A stretch of 64,000 nt of DNA from Candidimonas humi (GCF_019166065.1 NZ_JAHTBN010000003.1:186001-250000); one strand, 5' to 3'; positions 34,723 to 44,820 are shown, counted from the first letter of the stretch. Numbers and translations: made by a program. Notes: generated by a model not told the origin, from the letters alone.

Positions 34723-35859
34723 TCAGTTCAGCGGTATGGACAACTGCAGCCCTACGTCATAGTCGCCGGTGTAGCGCTGGCGCTGCGCCTGCAGCGCCAG
34801 CTTCACGTTCTGGTTCAGCGCGAACTGGTGCGACACGCCGAACACTTCGACGGGCGGGCCCGACGGGGTCTCGATCGCCTGGTAGGAGCCGCTCAGGTCG
34901 CCGTAGCTGCCCAGCGGCATGGTGAGCTTCCACAGATTGCTGTCCTGGGCCTCGTTGTCGGCGAAATTCCGGTACAGGCTCAAGTCGGAAAAGCCGGCGC
35001 TGCGGTGTTCGCCGACCCAGGAAAGCTGCAGCCGGCCCAGCAGGCTCGTCTGGTAGCCGACCTGGTAGCGCATGCCGTCGTCCATTTCCTGGGAGGCGCG
35101 GGCTACCCCGGCGGACCAGACCCCCCATTGATGCGTGTTGTAGGTGCCGCCCAGGCCCATAGTCTTCATCGCCGGAGCTGTTTCCATCTGCGATTCCAGG
35201 GTCAGGTTGCTGCTCAGGCCGTAGCGCAGCACCGAGGTGCTGGCGGCCGGGCCGTAGTCGAGACCGCCTTCGGTGGTGCCGGGGCTGTAATCCAGGGCGC
35301 CTACCATGGTGGCATATTGCCATTGGCCCGTATCGGCATTGCCTGGCGACAGGCCCTTGGACAAGCCTACGCCGCCCAGCGTCGTCGACGAGGCCCAGGC
35401 CGGGGTCGTGGGGCTGGCGTTGCCCAGCGTCAGTCCCAGGCCGCCGGCGCTCGTGTAGTTCCAGTTCTTGCTGCCCAGCTTCCAGCCCAGGCCGGCCATG
35501 GTCTGGCCGGCGGACGGCGTCTGATCGTCCAGCAGGTCCAGGCCCATGGGCTGCCAGGCGCCCGGCGCATAGGTCGGGCGCAAGGGGCGCCAGGCGCCCT
35601 TCAGGTCCAGCGGCTCGGGCTGTTCGTCCGCTTGCGCGGCCGCGTCGATGCGCAGGCCCGAGCCGGCATCGTCGTCGCCGGGCGGCGGCAAGGCGCGCGG
35701 CGCCGCGCCGTCGCTGTCGGGCACGCTATAGGTCTGTACGGGAGCGAGGTCGCGCAGGGATGGGCCGTTCTCGGGAACGCCGGCCTGCGCAAAGGCGGTT
35801 GTGCAGGCGAGGATCGAGGCGCTCGCCGCCATGCCGCCCAGCACTGTGGAAATCTTCAT
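34723..35859 (-). CDS. Exported beta-barrel-like hypothetical protein
   Basis: A 378-residue protein with a signal peptide (MKISTVLGGMAASASILACTTAFAQA). A Pro/Asp-rich linker follows, then a repetitive pattern of alternating hydrophobic and polar residues with many Gly, Ser, Tyr and Trp, ending VGLQLSIPL, as in outer-membrane beta-barrels. The strand style (GEHRSAGFSDLSLYRNF) is reminiscent of a fimbrial usher barrel, but the plug, N- and C-terminal usher domains are missing and no chaperone or pilin gene is near. An alternative start is the ATG at 35874. Function unknown; outer-membrane location inferred. Confidence 0.6.
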   Translation of the reverse strand: MKISTVLGGMAASASILACTTAFAQAGVPENGPSLRDLAPVQTYSVPDSDGAAPRALPPPGDDDAGSGLRIDAAAQADEQPEPLDLKGAWRPLRPTYAPGAWQPMGLDLLDDQTPSAGQTMAGLGWKLGSKNWNYTSAGGLGLTLGNASPTTPAWASSTTLGGVGLSKGLSPGNADTGQWQYATMVGALDYSPGTTEGGLDYGPAASTSVLRYGLSSNLTLESQMETAPAMKTMGLGGTYNTHQWGVWSAGVARASQEMDDGMRYQVGYQTSLLGRLQLSWVGEHRSAGFSDLSLYRNFADNEAQDSNLWKLTMPLGSYGDLSGSYQAIETPSGPPVEVFGVSHQFALNQNVKLALQAQRQRYTGDYDVGLQLSIPLN

Positions 35860-35966
35860 TGCCGCCACTGTCATTGCCGGTTCCGGGCGGGCGCCGCAGC
35901 AGGCGGCGAGCCCGGAAAGTGTCATTGTAAACGCGTCGTGCGGGCGGGGCCGCACCGCGGCAAAAC

Positions 35967-37034
35967 CTAGGAAAACAGCTCGCCGCTGCCGGCATTGTTC
36001 CCGGGCGGCGTCAGGCCCAGGTGGCGCCAGGTGGTCTGCGTGGCCATGCGCCCGCGCGGCGTGCGCTGCAGGTAGCCGTGCTGGATCAGGTAGGGCTCGA
36101 TGACGTCCTCGATGGTGTCGCGTTCTTCGCCTATGGCCGCGGCCAGGCTGTCCACGCCCACGGGGCCGCCGTCGAACTTGTGCACGATGGCATCGAGCAG
36201 CTTGCGGTCCATGAGGTCCAGGCCTTGCGGGTCGACTTCCAGCATGGCCAGCGCGGCGCCGGCCGCCGCGGAATCGATCCTGCCGTGCGACTTGACCTCG
36301 GCGTAGTCGCGCACACGGCGCAGCAGCCGGTTGGCGATGCGCGGCGTGCCGCGCGCGCGCCGGGCGATCTCGGCCGCGCCGTCGTCGCTGATCTCGGCAT
36401 TGAGCAAATGGGCGCTGCGCTTGACGATGTGAGTGAGGTCGCCGGCGTTGTAGAACTCCAGGCGCGAGACGATGCCGAAGCGGTCGCGCAAGGGGTTGGT
36501 GAGCATGCCCGCGCGGGTGGTGGCGCCCACCAGCGTGAAGGGCTGCAGGTCGATCTTGACGCTGCGCGCCGAAGGGCCTTCGCCGATCAGGATGTCGATC
36601 TGGAAGTCTTCGAGCGCCGGGTAGAGTATTTCTTCGACGACCGGCGACAGCCGGTGGATTTCGTCGATGAACAGCACGTCGTTTTTTTCCAGATTGGTCA
36701 AGAGCGCCGCCAGGTCGCCGGCGCGTTCCAGCACCGGGCCCGAAGTCTGGCGCATCTGCACCCCCATTTCATGGGCGATGATGTGGGCCAGCGTGGTCTT
36801 GCCCAGCCCCGGCGGCCCGAACAGCAGCACGTGGTCCAGCGCTTCGCCGCGCTTGCGGGCGGCGGCGATGAAGATTTCGAGCTGTTCGCGCACGCGGTCC
36901 TGGCCCACGTAGTCGGCCAGGGCGCGCGGCCGCAGCGCGCGCTCGATCGATTCTTCGTTGGGCGAGGAAGGCTGCGGGGCTACCAGGCGCTGCGCCGGCG
37001 CCGAGCTGGAAAGCGAGTCGGAATGTATGGCCAT
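35967..37034 (-). CDS. ruvB: Holliday junction branch migration ATPase RuvB
   Basis: A 355-residue AAA+ motor. Motifs: [20 protein letters not shown] (Walker A), [16 protein letters not shown] (Walker B), [18 protein letters not shown] (sensor 1 and Arg finger) and the C-terminal winged helix ([20 protein letters not shown]). The start at 37034 gives [18 protein letters not shown], close to the N-terminus I remember for Bordetella RuvB. With RuvA and RuvC it processes recombination intermediates. It follows ruvA on the same strand after 188 bases. Confidence 0.96.
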   Translation of the reverse strand: MAIHSDSLSSSAPAQRLVAPQPSSPNEESIERALRPRALADYVGQDRVREQLEIFIAAARKRGEALDHVLLFGPPGLGKTTLAHIIAHEMGVQMRQTSGPVLERAGDLAALLTNLEKNDVLFIDEIHRLSPVVEEILYPALEDFQIDILIGEGPSARSVKIDLQPFTLVGATTRAGMLTNPLRDRFGIVSRLEFYNAGDLTHIVKRSAHLLNAEISDDGAAEIARRARGTPRIANRLLRRVRDYAEVKSHGRIDSAAAGAALAMLEVDPQGLDLMDRKLLDAIVHKFDGGPVGVDSLAAAIGEERDTIEDVIEPYLIQHGYLQRTPRGRMATQTTWRHLGLTPPGNNAGSGELFS

Positions 37035-37222
37035 GGCATCGGATATGACGGCAAATTCGGCGATGAATGAATGCATCGTACACTACGCGGCGCGCTGCGC
37101 CGGCTTGTACGGTTTCGCAAGCAAAACGGCAGCCGCATCGGAATACAAGGCGCGCAGCCCCGCAAACAGTACGAGCAGCACGGCAAGGCGGAGCAAGGCC
37201 CTTGTTTTACTGCGCAGCCGTA

Positions 37223-37801
37223 TCAGCCCTTGGCCAGCGACTTGAGCGACAAGCGTATGCCTTCGGCGACGTCGACGTCATCGGGCAGTTTTTTCAGCGC
37301 GGCCTGGGATTCGCTGTTCGAATAACCCAGGGACAGCAAGGCGTTCAGGATGTCGTCGCGGCCCGAGGCCGGGGCGCCGGCGGCGGCATGGCCCAGGTCG
37401 GCGCCGAGCTTGCCGCGCAGTTCCAGCAGCAGGCGTTCGGCGGTTTTCTTGCCTATGCCGGGCACGCGCGTGAGCCGCCCGGTTTCCTGGCGGGTGACGG
37501 CGTCCGCCAGTTCTTCGACCGTCATGCCCGAGAGCACGGCCAGCGCAGTGCGCGCGCCGATGCCGCTGACCTTGATCAGGGCGCGGAAAGTGCTGCGCTG
37601 GCTGGCGGTGGAAAAGCCGTACAGGGTATGGGCGTCCTCGCGCACCGCCAGATGGGTGTGCAGGCTGACGCGCGCGCCGGTCTCGGGCAGGTCGTAGAAA
37701 GTGCTCATGGGCACGTCGATTTCGTAGCCTACCCCGGCCACGTCTATGCAGACGGTGGGAGGGGTTTTTTCCAGCAGCGTGCCGGTGATTCTTCCGATCA
37801 T
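37223..37801 (-). CDS. ruvA: Holliday junction DNA helicase subunit RuvA
   Basis: A 192-residue RuvA: N-terminal OB-fold ([37 protein letters not shown]), the tandem helix-hairpin-helix motifs ([18 protein letters not shown] and [19 protein letters not shown]) that bind the junction, a flexible Ala/Gly linker and the C-terminal three-helix domain that contacts RuvB. It lies 19 bases downstream of ruvC and is probably co-transcribed with it. Confidence 0.96.
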   Translation of the reverse strand: MIGRITGTLLEKTPPTVCIDVAGVGYEIDVPMSTFYDLPETGARVSLHTHLAVREDAHTLYGFSTASQRSTFRALIKVSGIGARTALAVLSGMTVEELADAVTRQETGRLTRVPGIGKKTAERLLLELRGKLGADLGHAAAGAPASGRDDILNALLSLGYSNSESQAALKKLPDDVDVAEGIRLSLKSLAKG

Positions 37802-37820
37802 CGGATCGTCCTTTCAGCTA

Positions 37821-38360
37821 TCAAATGAATCTGCCGCCGCGCAGGCGGCCGCGGTGCGTGGCGTCGCCGCCGGCCCGCTGCAGCCGCTGCGCCAGGGGGC
37901 CGGCGTGCGCATGGCAGATGGCGCAGGCCAGCGCGTCGGCGGAATCGGCCGCGGGTAGTCCGTCCAGCGCCAGCAATTGCTGCACCATCTTCTGCACTTG
38001 TTCCTTGGCGGCGTGGCCGTTGCCGACCACTGCCTTCTTGATCTGCAGCGCGGTGTATTCGTGCACCAGCAGCTCGCTGTCGGCCAGCGCGCACAGCGCT
38101 GCGCCGCGCGCCTGGCCGAGCAGCAGCGTGGAGCTCGGGTTGGTGTTGACGAAGACTTTTTCCAACGCCGACACGTCCGGCCGGGTCGATGCCACCACTT
38201 CGCGCAGATTGTCCAGTATGACCTTGAGCCGCTGCGCCAAGGGCTCGCCGGCGGGCACCACGATGGTGCCGCTGGCGATGTAGCTCAGGCGCATGCCATG
38301 GGCTTCGATGACGCCGAAGCCGGTGCGCCTCAGCCCGGGGTCGATGCCCAGTATGCGCAT
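37821..38360 (-). CDS. ruvC: Crossover junction endodeoxyribonuclease RuvC
   Basis: A 179-residue Holliday junction resolvase. Catalytic acids are visible as Asp7 in [14 protein letters not shown], the Glu in [11 protein letters not shown], and the Asp pair in [14 protein letters not shown]. It cuts symmetrical strands of the junction held by RuvAB. The gene starts 13 bases after the purH stop, so purH, ruvC and ruvA form one continuous cluster. Confidence 0.96.
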   Translation of the reverse strand: MRILGIDPGLRRTGFGVIEAHGMRLSYIASGTIVVPAGEPLAQRLKVILDNLREVVASTRPDVSALEKVFVNTNPSSTLLLGQARGAALCALADSELLVHEYTALQIKKAVVGNGHAAKEQVQKMVQQLLALDGLPAADSADALACAICHAHAGPLAQRLQRAGGDATHRGRLRGGRFI

Positions 38361-38373
38361 CGGACGGGCGGCC

Positions 38374-39966
38374 TCAGTGGCGGAAATGGCGCGCGCCCGT
38401 CAGCACCATGGCGATGCCGCGCTCGTCGGCCGCGGCGATGACTTCGTCGTCGCGTATGCTGCCGCCGGGCTGGATCACGCAGGACGCGCCGGCATCGACC
38501 ACCACGTCCAGGCCGTCGCGGAACGGGAAAAAGGCGTCCGAGGCCGCAGCCGAGCCCGCCAGGCTCAGGCCGGCGTTGCCGGCCTTGATGGAGGCGATGC
38601 GGGCCGAGTCGACGCGGCTCATCTGGCCCGCGCCCACGCCGACCGTCATGCCGCCGGCGGCGAACACGATGGCGTTGGACTTGACGTACTTGGCCACCTT
38701 CCAGGCGAACAGCAGGTCGCGCATCTGGTCCTCGGTGGGCGTCTTGCGCGTGGCCACCTTGAAGTCGGACACCGGCACCTGGTAGTCGTCGGGCGTCTGC
38801 ACCAGCCAGCCGCCGCCCACGCGCTTCAGGTCGAAGACATTGTGCGCTTCGCCTTGCGGCACTTCGAGCACGCGCAGGTTCTTCTTGGCGGCGAACACGG
38901 CCAGCGCCTCGCCGCTGTATGAAGGCGCCAGCAGCACTTCGGCGAATTGTTCCGTGACGGCTTTTGCGGTCGCGGCATCCACGGGCCGGTTGAAGGCGAT
39001 GATGCCGCCGAAGGCCGACGTGGGGTCGGTCTTGAAGGCCTGCCGGTAGGCTTGTTCGGGCGTCGCCGCCGTGGCCACGCCGCAGGGGTTCGCATGCTTG
39101 ACGATGACGCAGGCGGGCGTGTCGAAGCTGCGCGCGCATTCCCAGGCGGCGTCGGCGTCGGCGATGTTGTTGTAGGACAGTTCCTTGCCCTGCAACTGGT
39201 GGTAGCCGCCCAGCAGCCCGGCGCCGACCGGGGTTTCGACATAGAAGGCCGCCGCCTGGTGCGGATTCTCGCCGTAGCGCAGGACTTGCCGGCGCTGCGC
39301 CTGCAGGGTCAGGGTGCGGGGCCAGGGCTCGCGCGCGGGCGCGGCTTCCTGGGCCGGCTCGGCTTCGGCCAGGCCGCTGAGATAGGCGGCGATGGCGCCG
39401 TCGTAGGCGGCGGTATGCGCATAGGCCTTGGTGGCCAGTTCCAGGCGCAGGCCGTACGAGGTCGTGCCGTTCGGCCCGTCGATCTCGGCCAGCACGCGCG
39501 TATAGTCGGCCGGGTCGATGACTACCGTCACGCCGCCTTGCGGCGTGCCGTGGTTCTTGGCCGCGGCGCGCAGCATGGCCGGACCGCCGATGTCGATGTT
39601 TTCCACCGCGTCGGCGAAGGAGCAATCGGGCCGGGCGATGGTTTCGCGAAAGGGATACAGATTGACCACCAGCATGTCGATGGCGTCGATGCCGTGCCGG
39701 CGCAGCGTGTCGAGGTGTTCGGCGCTGTCGCGGCGCGCCAGCAGGCCGCCATGTATCTTCGGGTGCAAGGTCTTGACGCGGCCGTCGAGAATCTCGGGCG
39801 AGCCGGTGTGCTCGGCCACTTCGGTGACGGCGAGGCCGGATTGCGCCAGCAGCTTGGCCGTGCCTCCGGTGGACAGCAGCCGCACCCCGCGTTGCGCGAG
39901 GGCTTTGGCGAATTCGACGATGCCGGTCTTGTCTGAAACCGAAATCAGGGCGGTCTGGATTTTCAT
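38374..39966 (-). CDS. purH: Bifunctional AICAR formyltransferase/IMP cyclohydrolase PurH
   Basis: A 530-residue enzyme for the last two steps of purine synthesis. The N-terminal IMP cyclohydrolase domain begins [20 protein letters not shown] and has [15 protein letters not shown]; the C-terminal AICAR transformylase domain has [19 protein letters not shown] and the terminal [20 protein letters not shown]. The ATG at 39966 fits the family; the reading frame continues upstream into fis without meaning. It is 19 bases downstream of fis, an arrangement common in betaproteobacteria. Confidence 0.96.
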   Translation of the reverse strand: MKIQTALISVSDKTGIVEFAKALAQRGVRLLSTGGTAKLLAQSGLAVTEVAEHTGSPEILDGRVKTLHPKIHGGLLARRDSAEHLDTLRRHGIDAIDMLVVNLYPFRETIARPDCSFADAVENIDIGGPAMLRAAAKNHGTPQGGVTVVIDPADYTRVLAEIDGPNGTTSYGLRLELATKAYAHTAAYDGAIAAYLSGLAEAEPAQEAAPAREPWPRTLTLQAQRRQVLRYGENPHQAAAFYVETPVGAGLLGGYHQLQGKELSYNNIADADAAWECARSFDTPACVIVKHANPCGVATAATPEQAYRQAFKTDPTSAFGGIIAFNRPVDAATAKAVTEQFAEVLLAPSYSGEALAVFAAKKNLRVLEVPQGEAHNVFDLKRVGGGWLVQTPDDYQVPVSDFKVATRKTPTEDQMRDLLFAWKVAKYVKSNAIVFAAGGMTVGVGAGQMSRVDSARIASIKAGNAGLSLAGSAAASDAFFPFRDGLDVVVDAGASCVIQPGGSIRDDEVIAAADERGIAMVLTGARHFRH

Positions 39967-39985
39967 GAGTTGGACAGGGAAGGGT

Positions 39986-40225
39986 TCAGGGTTGCAGATT
40001 GTGTGCGAGCAGCTTCTTGCGCAGCGTGCTGCGCGTGACGCCGAGCATGGCGGCGGCCTTGGACTGGTTGCCCTGGGATTTCTCGAGGGCAACCTGCAGT
40101 ACCGGACGCTCGACGCAGCTCACGACCATGGCCAGCAGGTCGTGCGGCTCGGCGTCGCCGAGATCGGAAAAATAGCGTTCGAGACGTTCGCGGACGGACT
40201 GTTCCAGGGGAGACTTGTGGTTCAT
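39986..40225 (-). CDS. fis: DNA-binding protein Fis
   Basis: A 79-residue nucleoid-associated protein. The C-terminal HTH ([22 protein letters not shown]) is characteristic, with [12 protein letters not shown] as the first helix. The ATG at 40225 ([20 protein letters not shown]) matches the family length. Fis bends DNA and adjusts rRNA, recombination and supercoiling genes. The dusB-fis order is a conserved operon. Confidence 0.92.
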   Translation of the reverse strand: MNHKSPLEQSVRERLERYFSDLGDAEPHDLLAMVVSCVERPVLQVALEKSQGNQSKAAAMLGVTRSTLRKKLLAHNLQP

Positions 40226-40433
40226 GGTGGCTTCGTATCGCGTTTGGTTATTGTGCTTATTGGTAGATTCAAGTGTGTGATTCGCGCGGCTGGGCAATCA
40301 TGGCCCTGGCCGCGCCGGGACGGCCGGATTGTGCCGGACCGTCCTTTACTGCTAGTCGAATGTTCCGTGGCTTTGCGCCTCTTTCCTCTTGTGGTCGAGC
40401 CTGTCGCCTTCGGCGTGGCCCGGTCGGCCCCCC

Positions 40434-41453
40434 TCAGGCGGCCAGCCGCTGCGGCACCCTGCGCGTGGCCGGCCCGTCGGCCGGCCGGTGGTCGAACCAG
40501 CGGACCAGCGCTGCGGTCTGCTCGCGCGTGCTTTCGATCGTGTTGATACTGGCAATCAGGGCCTGGCTGTCGGCCAGCTCGGCAAGATACCAGCCGATGT
40601 GCTTGCGCGCCGAGCGCACCCCGGTGAACTCGCCATAGAAGCGATAGTGATCCTCGAGGTGATCGAGCAGGCACGAGCGCAATTCGCCGTAAGTGGGCGG
40701 CGGCAAGTACGCACCGCTTGCCAGGTAATGCGCCACTTCGCGGAAAATCCAGGGGCGGCCCTGCGCGGCCCGGCCGATCATGACGGCGTCCGCACCGGTG
40801 TACTTTAATACGTATTCGGCTTTTTCCGGGCTATCGATATCCCCATTTGCAATTACCGGGATTTTCAGCAGGCTTTTGACCTCGCCGATGGTGTCGTATT
40901 CGGCATCGCCCTGGTACAGGTCGGCGCGGGTGCGTCCGTGCAGGGTCAGCGCGGCGATGCCGATGTCCTCGGCCATCCTGGCCACGCGCGGCGCGTTGCG
41001 ATGGCTGCGGTCCCAGCCGGTGCGGGTCTTGAGCGTGACCGGCACGCCCAGCGGTTCGCAGGCCCGGACCACGCTTTCGAGGATGCGCGCCACCAGGGCT
41101 TCGTCGCGCAGCAGGGCGGAGCCGGCCGCGGCATTGCACACCTTCTTGGCCGGGCAGCCCATGTTGATGTCGATGATGCGGGCGCCTTTTTCGACATTGA
41201 ACACCGCAGCCTCGGCCAGCATGGCGGGGTCGGACCCTGCGATTTGCACCGCGATGGGATCGATCTCGCCGGCGTGGTCGAGGCGGCGCGAAGTCTTGAC
41301 GCTATCCCACAACCTGGGATTGCTTGCCGCCATCTCGGACACGGCATAGCCCGCCCCCAGCCGCTTGCAAAGCTTGCGGTACGGGCGATCGGTCACGCCC
41401 GCCATGGGAGCGACGAATACGGGGTTGGGAAGGGACCAGGGGCCTATGCGCAT
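40434..41453 (-). CDS. dusB: tRNA-dihydrouridine synthase B
   Basis: A 339-residue FMN-dependent tRNA-modifying enzyme reducing specific uridines in the D-loop. Motifs: VFVAPMAGVTDRPYRKLC at the N-terminus, the catalytic Cys100 in INMGCPAKKVCNAAAGSALL, TLHGRTRADLYQG, and the FMN phosphate site VIANGDIDS with GADAVMIGRAAQGRPW. The C-terminal helical domain continues to position 40434. It is followed by fis after 208 bases. Confidence 0.95.
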   Translation of the reverse strand: MRIGPWSLPNPVFVAPMAGVTDRPYRKLCKRLGAGYAVSEMAASNPRLWDSVKTSRRLDHAGEIDPIAVQIAGSDPAMLAEAAVFNVEKGARIIDINMGCPAKKVCNAAAGSALLRDEALVARILESVVRACEPLGVPVTLKTRTGWDRSHRNAPRVARMAEDIGIAALTLHGRTRADLYQGDAEYDTIGEVKSLLKIPVIANGDIDSPEKAEYVLKYTGADAVMIGRAAQGRPWIFREVAHYLASGAYLPPPTYGELRSCLLDHLEDHYRFYGEFTGVRSARKHIGWYLAELADSQALIASINTIESTREQTAALVRWFDHRPADGPATRRVPQRLAA

Positions 41454-41544
41454 CGGGGGATTTTAACCCTGTCGTCGCGCGATGGGCCCGTCCCCGGTTC
41501 CGGCCCGGCATATGCAGGCCTGGCCCGCGAGCCGGGGCCGTGCC

Positions 41545-42708
41545 TCAGCCGCGCAGGCCTTGCATCAGGTGCCGCGCCAGGGGCAGGCGCAGGCCCGCGC
41601 TCAGGTCCAGGGCCAGCAAGGCCAGCCCGCAGGCGTGTTCCACGGGCGGCAGGCGCGTGGCGAAGACGCGCGGTAACAAGTCGGTGATGCCCGCGGTCAG
41701 CCAGCGGTCGGCGCGCCGGCCCTCGGCGAACCGGCGCAGCAGGCTGGCGGGGTCGGACTGCGGCCGCAGCAGCCACGGGGCCAGCGCCTGCGCCAGTTGC
41801 GCCGCGTCGCGCAGGCCCAGGTTCAGGCCTTGGCCGGCCACCGGATGCAGGGTCTGGGCGGCGTTGCCGATGGCCACCGTGCGGGGGCCGGGCAGGGTGG
41901 GGCCGGCGTGCAGCGACAGGGGAAACACGTGGCGCTCGCCGGCCAGGCTCAGGCGTCCCAGCCTGTCGCCGTAGCGCTGCTGCAAGGCGGCGGCGAATTC
42001 CGCCGGGCCCATGTCGCGCAACTGCCGGGCATGTTGGGGCGTGCAGCACCACACCAAGCTGTACAGGCCGTCGCCGGCCGGGTGGGGCAGCAGGGCCAGC
42101 GGGCCTTCGTTGGTGAAACGTTCGTAGGCCCAGCCGCGTTGGGGGCGTTCGGCGCGGACGCAGGCGAGCACGGCTTCCTGGCCGTAGTCGCGGTGCAAGC
42201 CGGCAGGGCGGGAGCCGTCGGACTGCACCACAATCCCGCAGGACAGGCGTTCCTGCCCCAGGTCTATGCCTGCCGCCTGGGCGCCGCGATGCACCTCGGG
42301 TTTTTGCGCCTCGATGAAGCGCACCGGGCTGGCCGCCACTGCCCGCGTCATGGCCGAGAGCAGGGCGTCGTAGCCCGCCACGCTGCCCAGGCGCGGGACG
42401 CCCAGCTCTTCGTGGCGTATCAAGGTGCGGCCCAGGCGCCCGCGCTGCGATACGTGCACGGTTTCTATGCTGGCCGCCACCGCCGGCCATGCGTCCAGTT
42501 GTTCGAGCAGGACGCGGCTGCCATGGTTTACCGCCAGTGTGCGCGGGTCGGCTGCGCCGTCGCCGCCGCGCGCGGCCGGGGCTGCGCGCCCGACCAGCGC
42601 AATGCGCTGCGGATGCGGGGCTACGCGCGCCAGCAGCAGGGCCAGCGCACAGCCTACCGGGCCGGCGCCGACGATGGCCACATCGACATCATGAGCGGGG
42701 AGATCCAT
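41545..42708 (-). CDS. UbiH/UbiF/VisC-family FAD-dependent hydroxylase
   Basis: A 387-residue aromatic-ring hydroxylase. It has the N-terminal Rossmann motif VAIVGAGPVGCALALLLAR, the RTLAVNHGSRVLLEQLDAWP segment typical of UbiH and UbiF, and the second FAD motif GPRTVAIGNAAQTLHPVAGQ followed by GLNLGLRDAAQLAQAL. The start at 42708 has AAGGA seven bases upstream; the longer frame is not conserved. The likely role is a hydroxylation in ubiquinone synthesis; which ring position cannot be told. Its stop is 91 bases from dusB. Confidence 0.87.
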   Translation of the reverse strand: MDLPAHDVDVAIVGAGPVGCALALLLARVAPHPQRIALVGRAAPAARGGDGAADPRTLAVNHGSRVLLEQLDAWPAVAASIETVHVSQRGRLGRTLIRHEELGVPRLGSVAGYDALLSAMTRAVAASPVRFIEAQKPEVHRGAQAAGIDLGQERLSCGIVVQSDGSRPAGLHRDYGQEAVLACVRAERPQRGWAYERFTNEGPLALLPHPAGDGLYSLVWCCTPQHARQLRDMGPAEFAAALQQRYGDRLGRLSLAGERHVFPLSLHAGPTLPGPRTVAIGNAAQTLHPVAGQGLNLGLRDAAQLAQALAPWLLRPQSDPASLLRRFAEGRRADRWLTAGITDLLPRVFATRLPPVEHACGLALLALDLSAGLRLPLARHLMQGLRG

Positions 42709-42984
42709 CCGTTCCTTCAGGGTTGAGAGTTCGAGCCCGTTGCCCGCGGAATCAGCGGGGTTTTCCGGCACGCGCCGCCTTCCGGCCAGGGCGGGCTCTG
42801 GAATACAATGATCGAGTCCGGCGCCCGGGCCCGGGATTCGTTTCAAGAATCCGGGTCTGGAAGAGCCCCGGATTATGATTCCGGAGGCCCCGCAGTTTTT
42901 GCCGGACGTCCCGTTCATTCATTTTAAGCGCCGGCGGCGCTCGCGTACGCCCAGGCGCGCAATGCCCCCAGAGGTTTTCCGATC

Positions 42985-43449
42985 ATGCAGCCGCAATCCA
43001 GCCCGGCCTCGGCCATGGCTACCCCCGCCTCAGTTACGCACCGCAGCAAGACCACCGTCGCGTGGCTGGCGTGCCTGCTGGGCATGTTCGGCGCCCACTG
43101 GTGGTACCTGGGGCGCCGCAGGGCCTGGGTGTTCACTGTGTATTCCTGCGTGATGCTGGCGCTGGCCCACCTGTATCCGGTGTGGTGGGACAATCCGGCC
43201 TTCCTGCTCTTGCTCCTGCCCATTACCGAGGGCTACATCGAGGCCCTGATCTTCGCCGTCAAGCCTGACGACAAGTTCGACCAGTTGTACAACCCCGATT
43301 CGGGCGTGGCCACCCATACCCGCTGGGGCCCCATCCTCGCCGCCATCGTTACCCTGATACTGGCAGGCACCGTGGTGGTGTTCGGCATAGCGCTCACGGT
43401 CATGCACATCTATGTCGCGATGGGCTGGCTCGACGGCCTGCAGCTATAG
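42985..43449 (+). CDS. TM2-domain-like membrane protein
   Basis: A 154-residue protein with three or four TM helices: around residues 24-41 (VAWLACLLGMFGAHWWYLG, matching the TM2 pattern of a helix followed by GxHxxYLG), 48-68, 73-90, and 115-140. The soluble segment KPDDKFDQLYNPDS separates them. TM2 proteins are widespread and their function in bacteria is not known. It is followed directly by the riboswitch leader of the exchanger gene. Start chosen at MQPQSSPAS. Confidence 0.75.
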   Translation: MQPQSSPASAMATPASVTHRSKTTVAWLACLLGMFGAHWWYLGRRRAWVFTVYSCVMLALAHLYPVWWDNPAFLLLLLPITEGYIEALIFAVKPDDKFDQLYNPDSGVATHTRWGPILAAIVTLILAGTVVVFGIALTVMHIYVAMGWLDGLQL

Positions 43450-43478
43450 GCTGCTGCGCCCGGCGCAGCCAAGTCTGT

Positions 43479-43484
43479 TAGAAT
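43479..43484 (+). promoter_or_regulatory. Probable -10 element of the riboswitch transcript
   Basis: TAGAAT, just upstream of the aptamer. No good -35 is seen at 16-18 bases; the location before the aptamer is the main support. Confidence 0.35.
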
Positions 43485-43489
43485 CCACC

Positions 43490-43745
43490 CACTTCCGTCA
43501 TTGGGGAGTAGCCATTTTCGGGCTGCTGTCCTGTCCGGCCTGCCCATGGCATAGGCCCGCACGACACGACACCCTGAAAAGCCTGCGTCAACAAACTTGG
43601 CAATCCACAGCCATGGCGCAGGCACTGATGGCCCAGGAACACCCAGAGCCGGCGGCTCGAGGCTGACTGCCTTCCAGGCAGCCGGCTCCATGCCGGATCG
43701 GCAGAGGTTCCCCACGGGCCGGCAGCCGGCGAGACCTTTGGCCGC
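43490..43745 (+). promoter_or_regulatory. yybP-ykoY-type manganese riboswitch
   Basis: The untranslated leader carries the two conserved internal-loop sequences of the yybP-ykoY aptamer, TTGGGGAGTAGCC at 43501-43513 and CGAGACC at 43730-43736, plus GCGTCAACAAACT (43585-43597), which resembles the proteobacterial subclass found before E. coli mntP and alx. Between them is a long insertion with strong hairpins. The aptamer binds Mn2+ and normally turns on export or membrane-protein genes. The remaining stretch to the start codon is G/C rich (for example GGCCGG and CCGGC repeats) and could be an expression platform. Boundaries are approximate. Confidence 0.8.
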
Positions 43746-43815
43746 AAAGCATCCCCCCTGCCGGGCGAGATGCGCTTGCGCCATGGTCCTCGTGTTTCGC
43801 CCGGCTGTGGACGTC

Positions 43816-44820
43816 ATGCTGCTCACTTTCCTCCTGTTTTTCCTTTCCGCCGCGGCCATTTATTTCGCCTGCGAATTCTTCGTCAATGGCATCGAATGGA
43901 CCGGCTGCCGCTTGAACCTGGGCGCCACCGCCGTGGGCACCGTGCTGGCGGCTTTCGGCACCGCCTTGCCCGAGAGCGCGGTCACGTTCATGGCCGTGAT
44001 GTTTGGCGGCTCGCCAGAGCACAAGGACGTGGGCGTGGGCGCGGCCCTCGGCGGCCCGCTGGTGCTGGCCACCGTGGCCTATGCGGTGGTGGGACTGGCG
44101 GTGCTGCGCCGCGCGCGCCGCCGGCCGGCCGAGCCCTCTAGCCTGGTGGCGAACCAGCGCAGGCTGGCCTCGGACCAGGCCTGGTTCATGGCGATCTTCG
44201 TGGTCAAGGTAGGGCTGGGCCTGCTCGTGTTTTCCTGGAAGCCCTGGCTCGGATTGTTGTTCCTGGCGGCCTACGGCATCTATGTGCGGCACGAATTGAA
44301 GGCCGAGGACGACAAGCTCGACGCCGTCGGCCTGGAACCCTTGCGGCTGCGCCCGCGCGATCCGCTGCCTACGCTCGCCTGGGCCTTGCTGCAGACTATA
44401 TTGGCTCTCGCGGTGATCGCGCTGGCCTCGCACGTATTCGTCGACCAGATCTATACGATAGGGGTGTGGGCGGGCATGCCGGCGCGCATGGCCGCCGTGC
44501 TGCTGTCGCCGGTCGCCACCGAGCTGCCCGAAATCATGAATGCCCTGATCTGGGTGCGGCAGGGCAGGGAGCGCCTGGCGCTGGCCAATATTTCGGGCGC
44601 CATGATGATCCAGGCCACCATACCCAGCGCGCTGGCGATCTTCATGACGCCTTGGGAACTGGATGCGCCGCTGCTGGTGGCGGCGGCGCTGACCATGGCG
44701 TCCATCGCCTTCCTGTGGACGCGCTTCCGGCTCGGCCGCATGCGTGCCGGCTCCCTGGCCCGCGTAGGCCTGCTCTACCTGGTTTTCGCGGCCTATATCC
44801 TGGCGCGCCTGGAGACATAA
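43816..44820 (+). CDS. Cation/calcium exchanger-like membrane protein (candidate Mn2+ exporter)
   Basis: A 334-residue polytopic protein of the CaCA (Na+/Ca2+ exchanger) superfamily with about ten TM helices. The two inverted alpha-repeat motifs are AAFGTALPESAVTFMAVMFG and LSPVATELPEIMNALIWV, each with the ion-binding Glu of the LPE core. The start is uncertain: ATG at 43816 or at 43783, neither with a strong ribosome site. The preceding Mn2+ riboswitch suggests the exchanged ion is Mn2+, perhaps with Ca2+. It is a different family from MntP, Alx and the UPF0016 proteins. Confidence 0.8.
   Translation: MLLTFLLFFLSAAAIYFACEFFVNGIEWTGCRLNLGATAVGTVLAAFGTALPESAVTFMAVMFGGSPEHKDVGVGAALGGPLVLATVAYAVVGLAVLRRARRRPAEPSSLVANQRRLASDQAWFMAIFVVKVGLGLLVFSWKPWLGLLFLAAYGIYVRHELKAEDDKLDAVGLEPLRLRPRDPLPTLAWALLQTILALAVIALASHVFVDQIYTIGVWAGMPARMAAVLLSPVATELPEIMNALIWVRQGRERLALANISGAMMIQATIPSALAIFMTPWELDAPLLVAAALTMASIAFLWTRFRLGRMRAGSLARVGLLYLVFAAYILARLET

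Noticed and set aside
34639-35970. A 443-codon plus-strand frame opposite the beta-barrel-like gene
   Set aside because: Very Ala/Gly/Arg/Gln-rich without any motif; the minus-strand reading has a signal peptide and barrel-like strands and is preferred.
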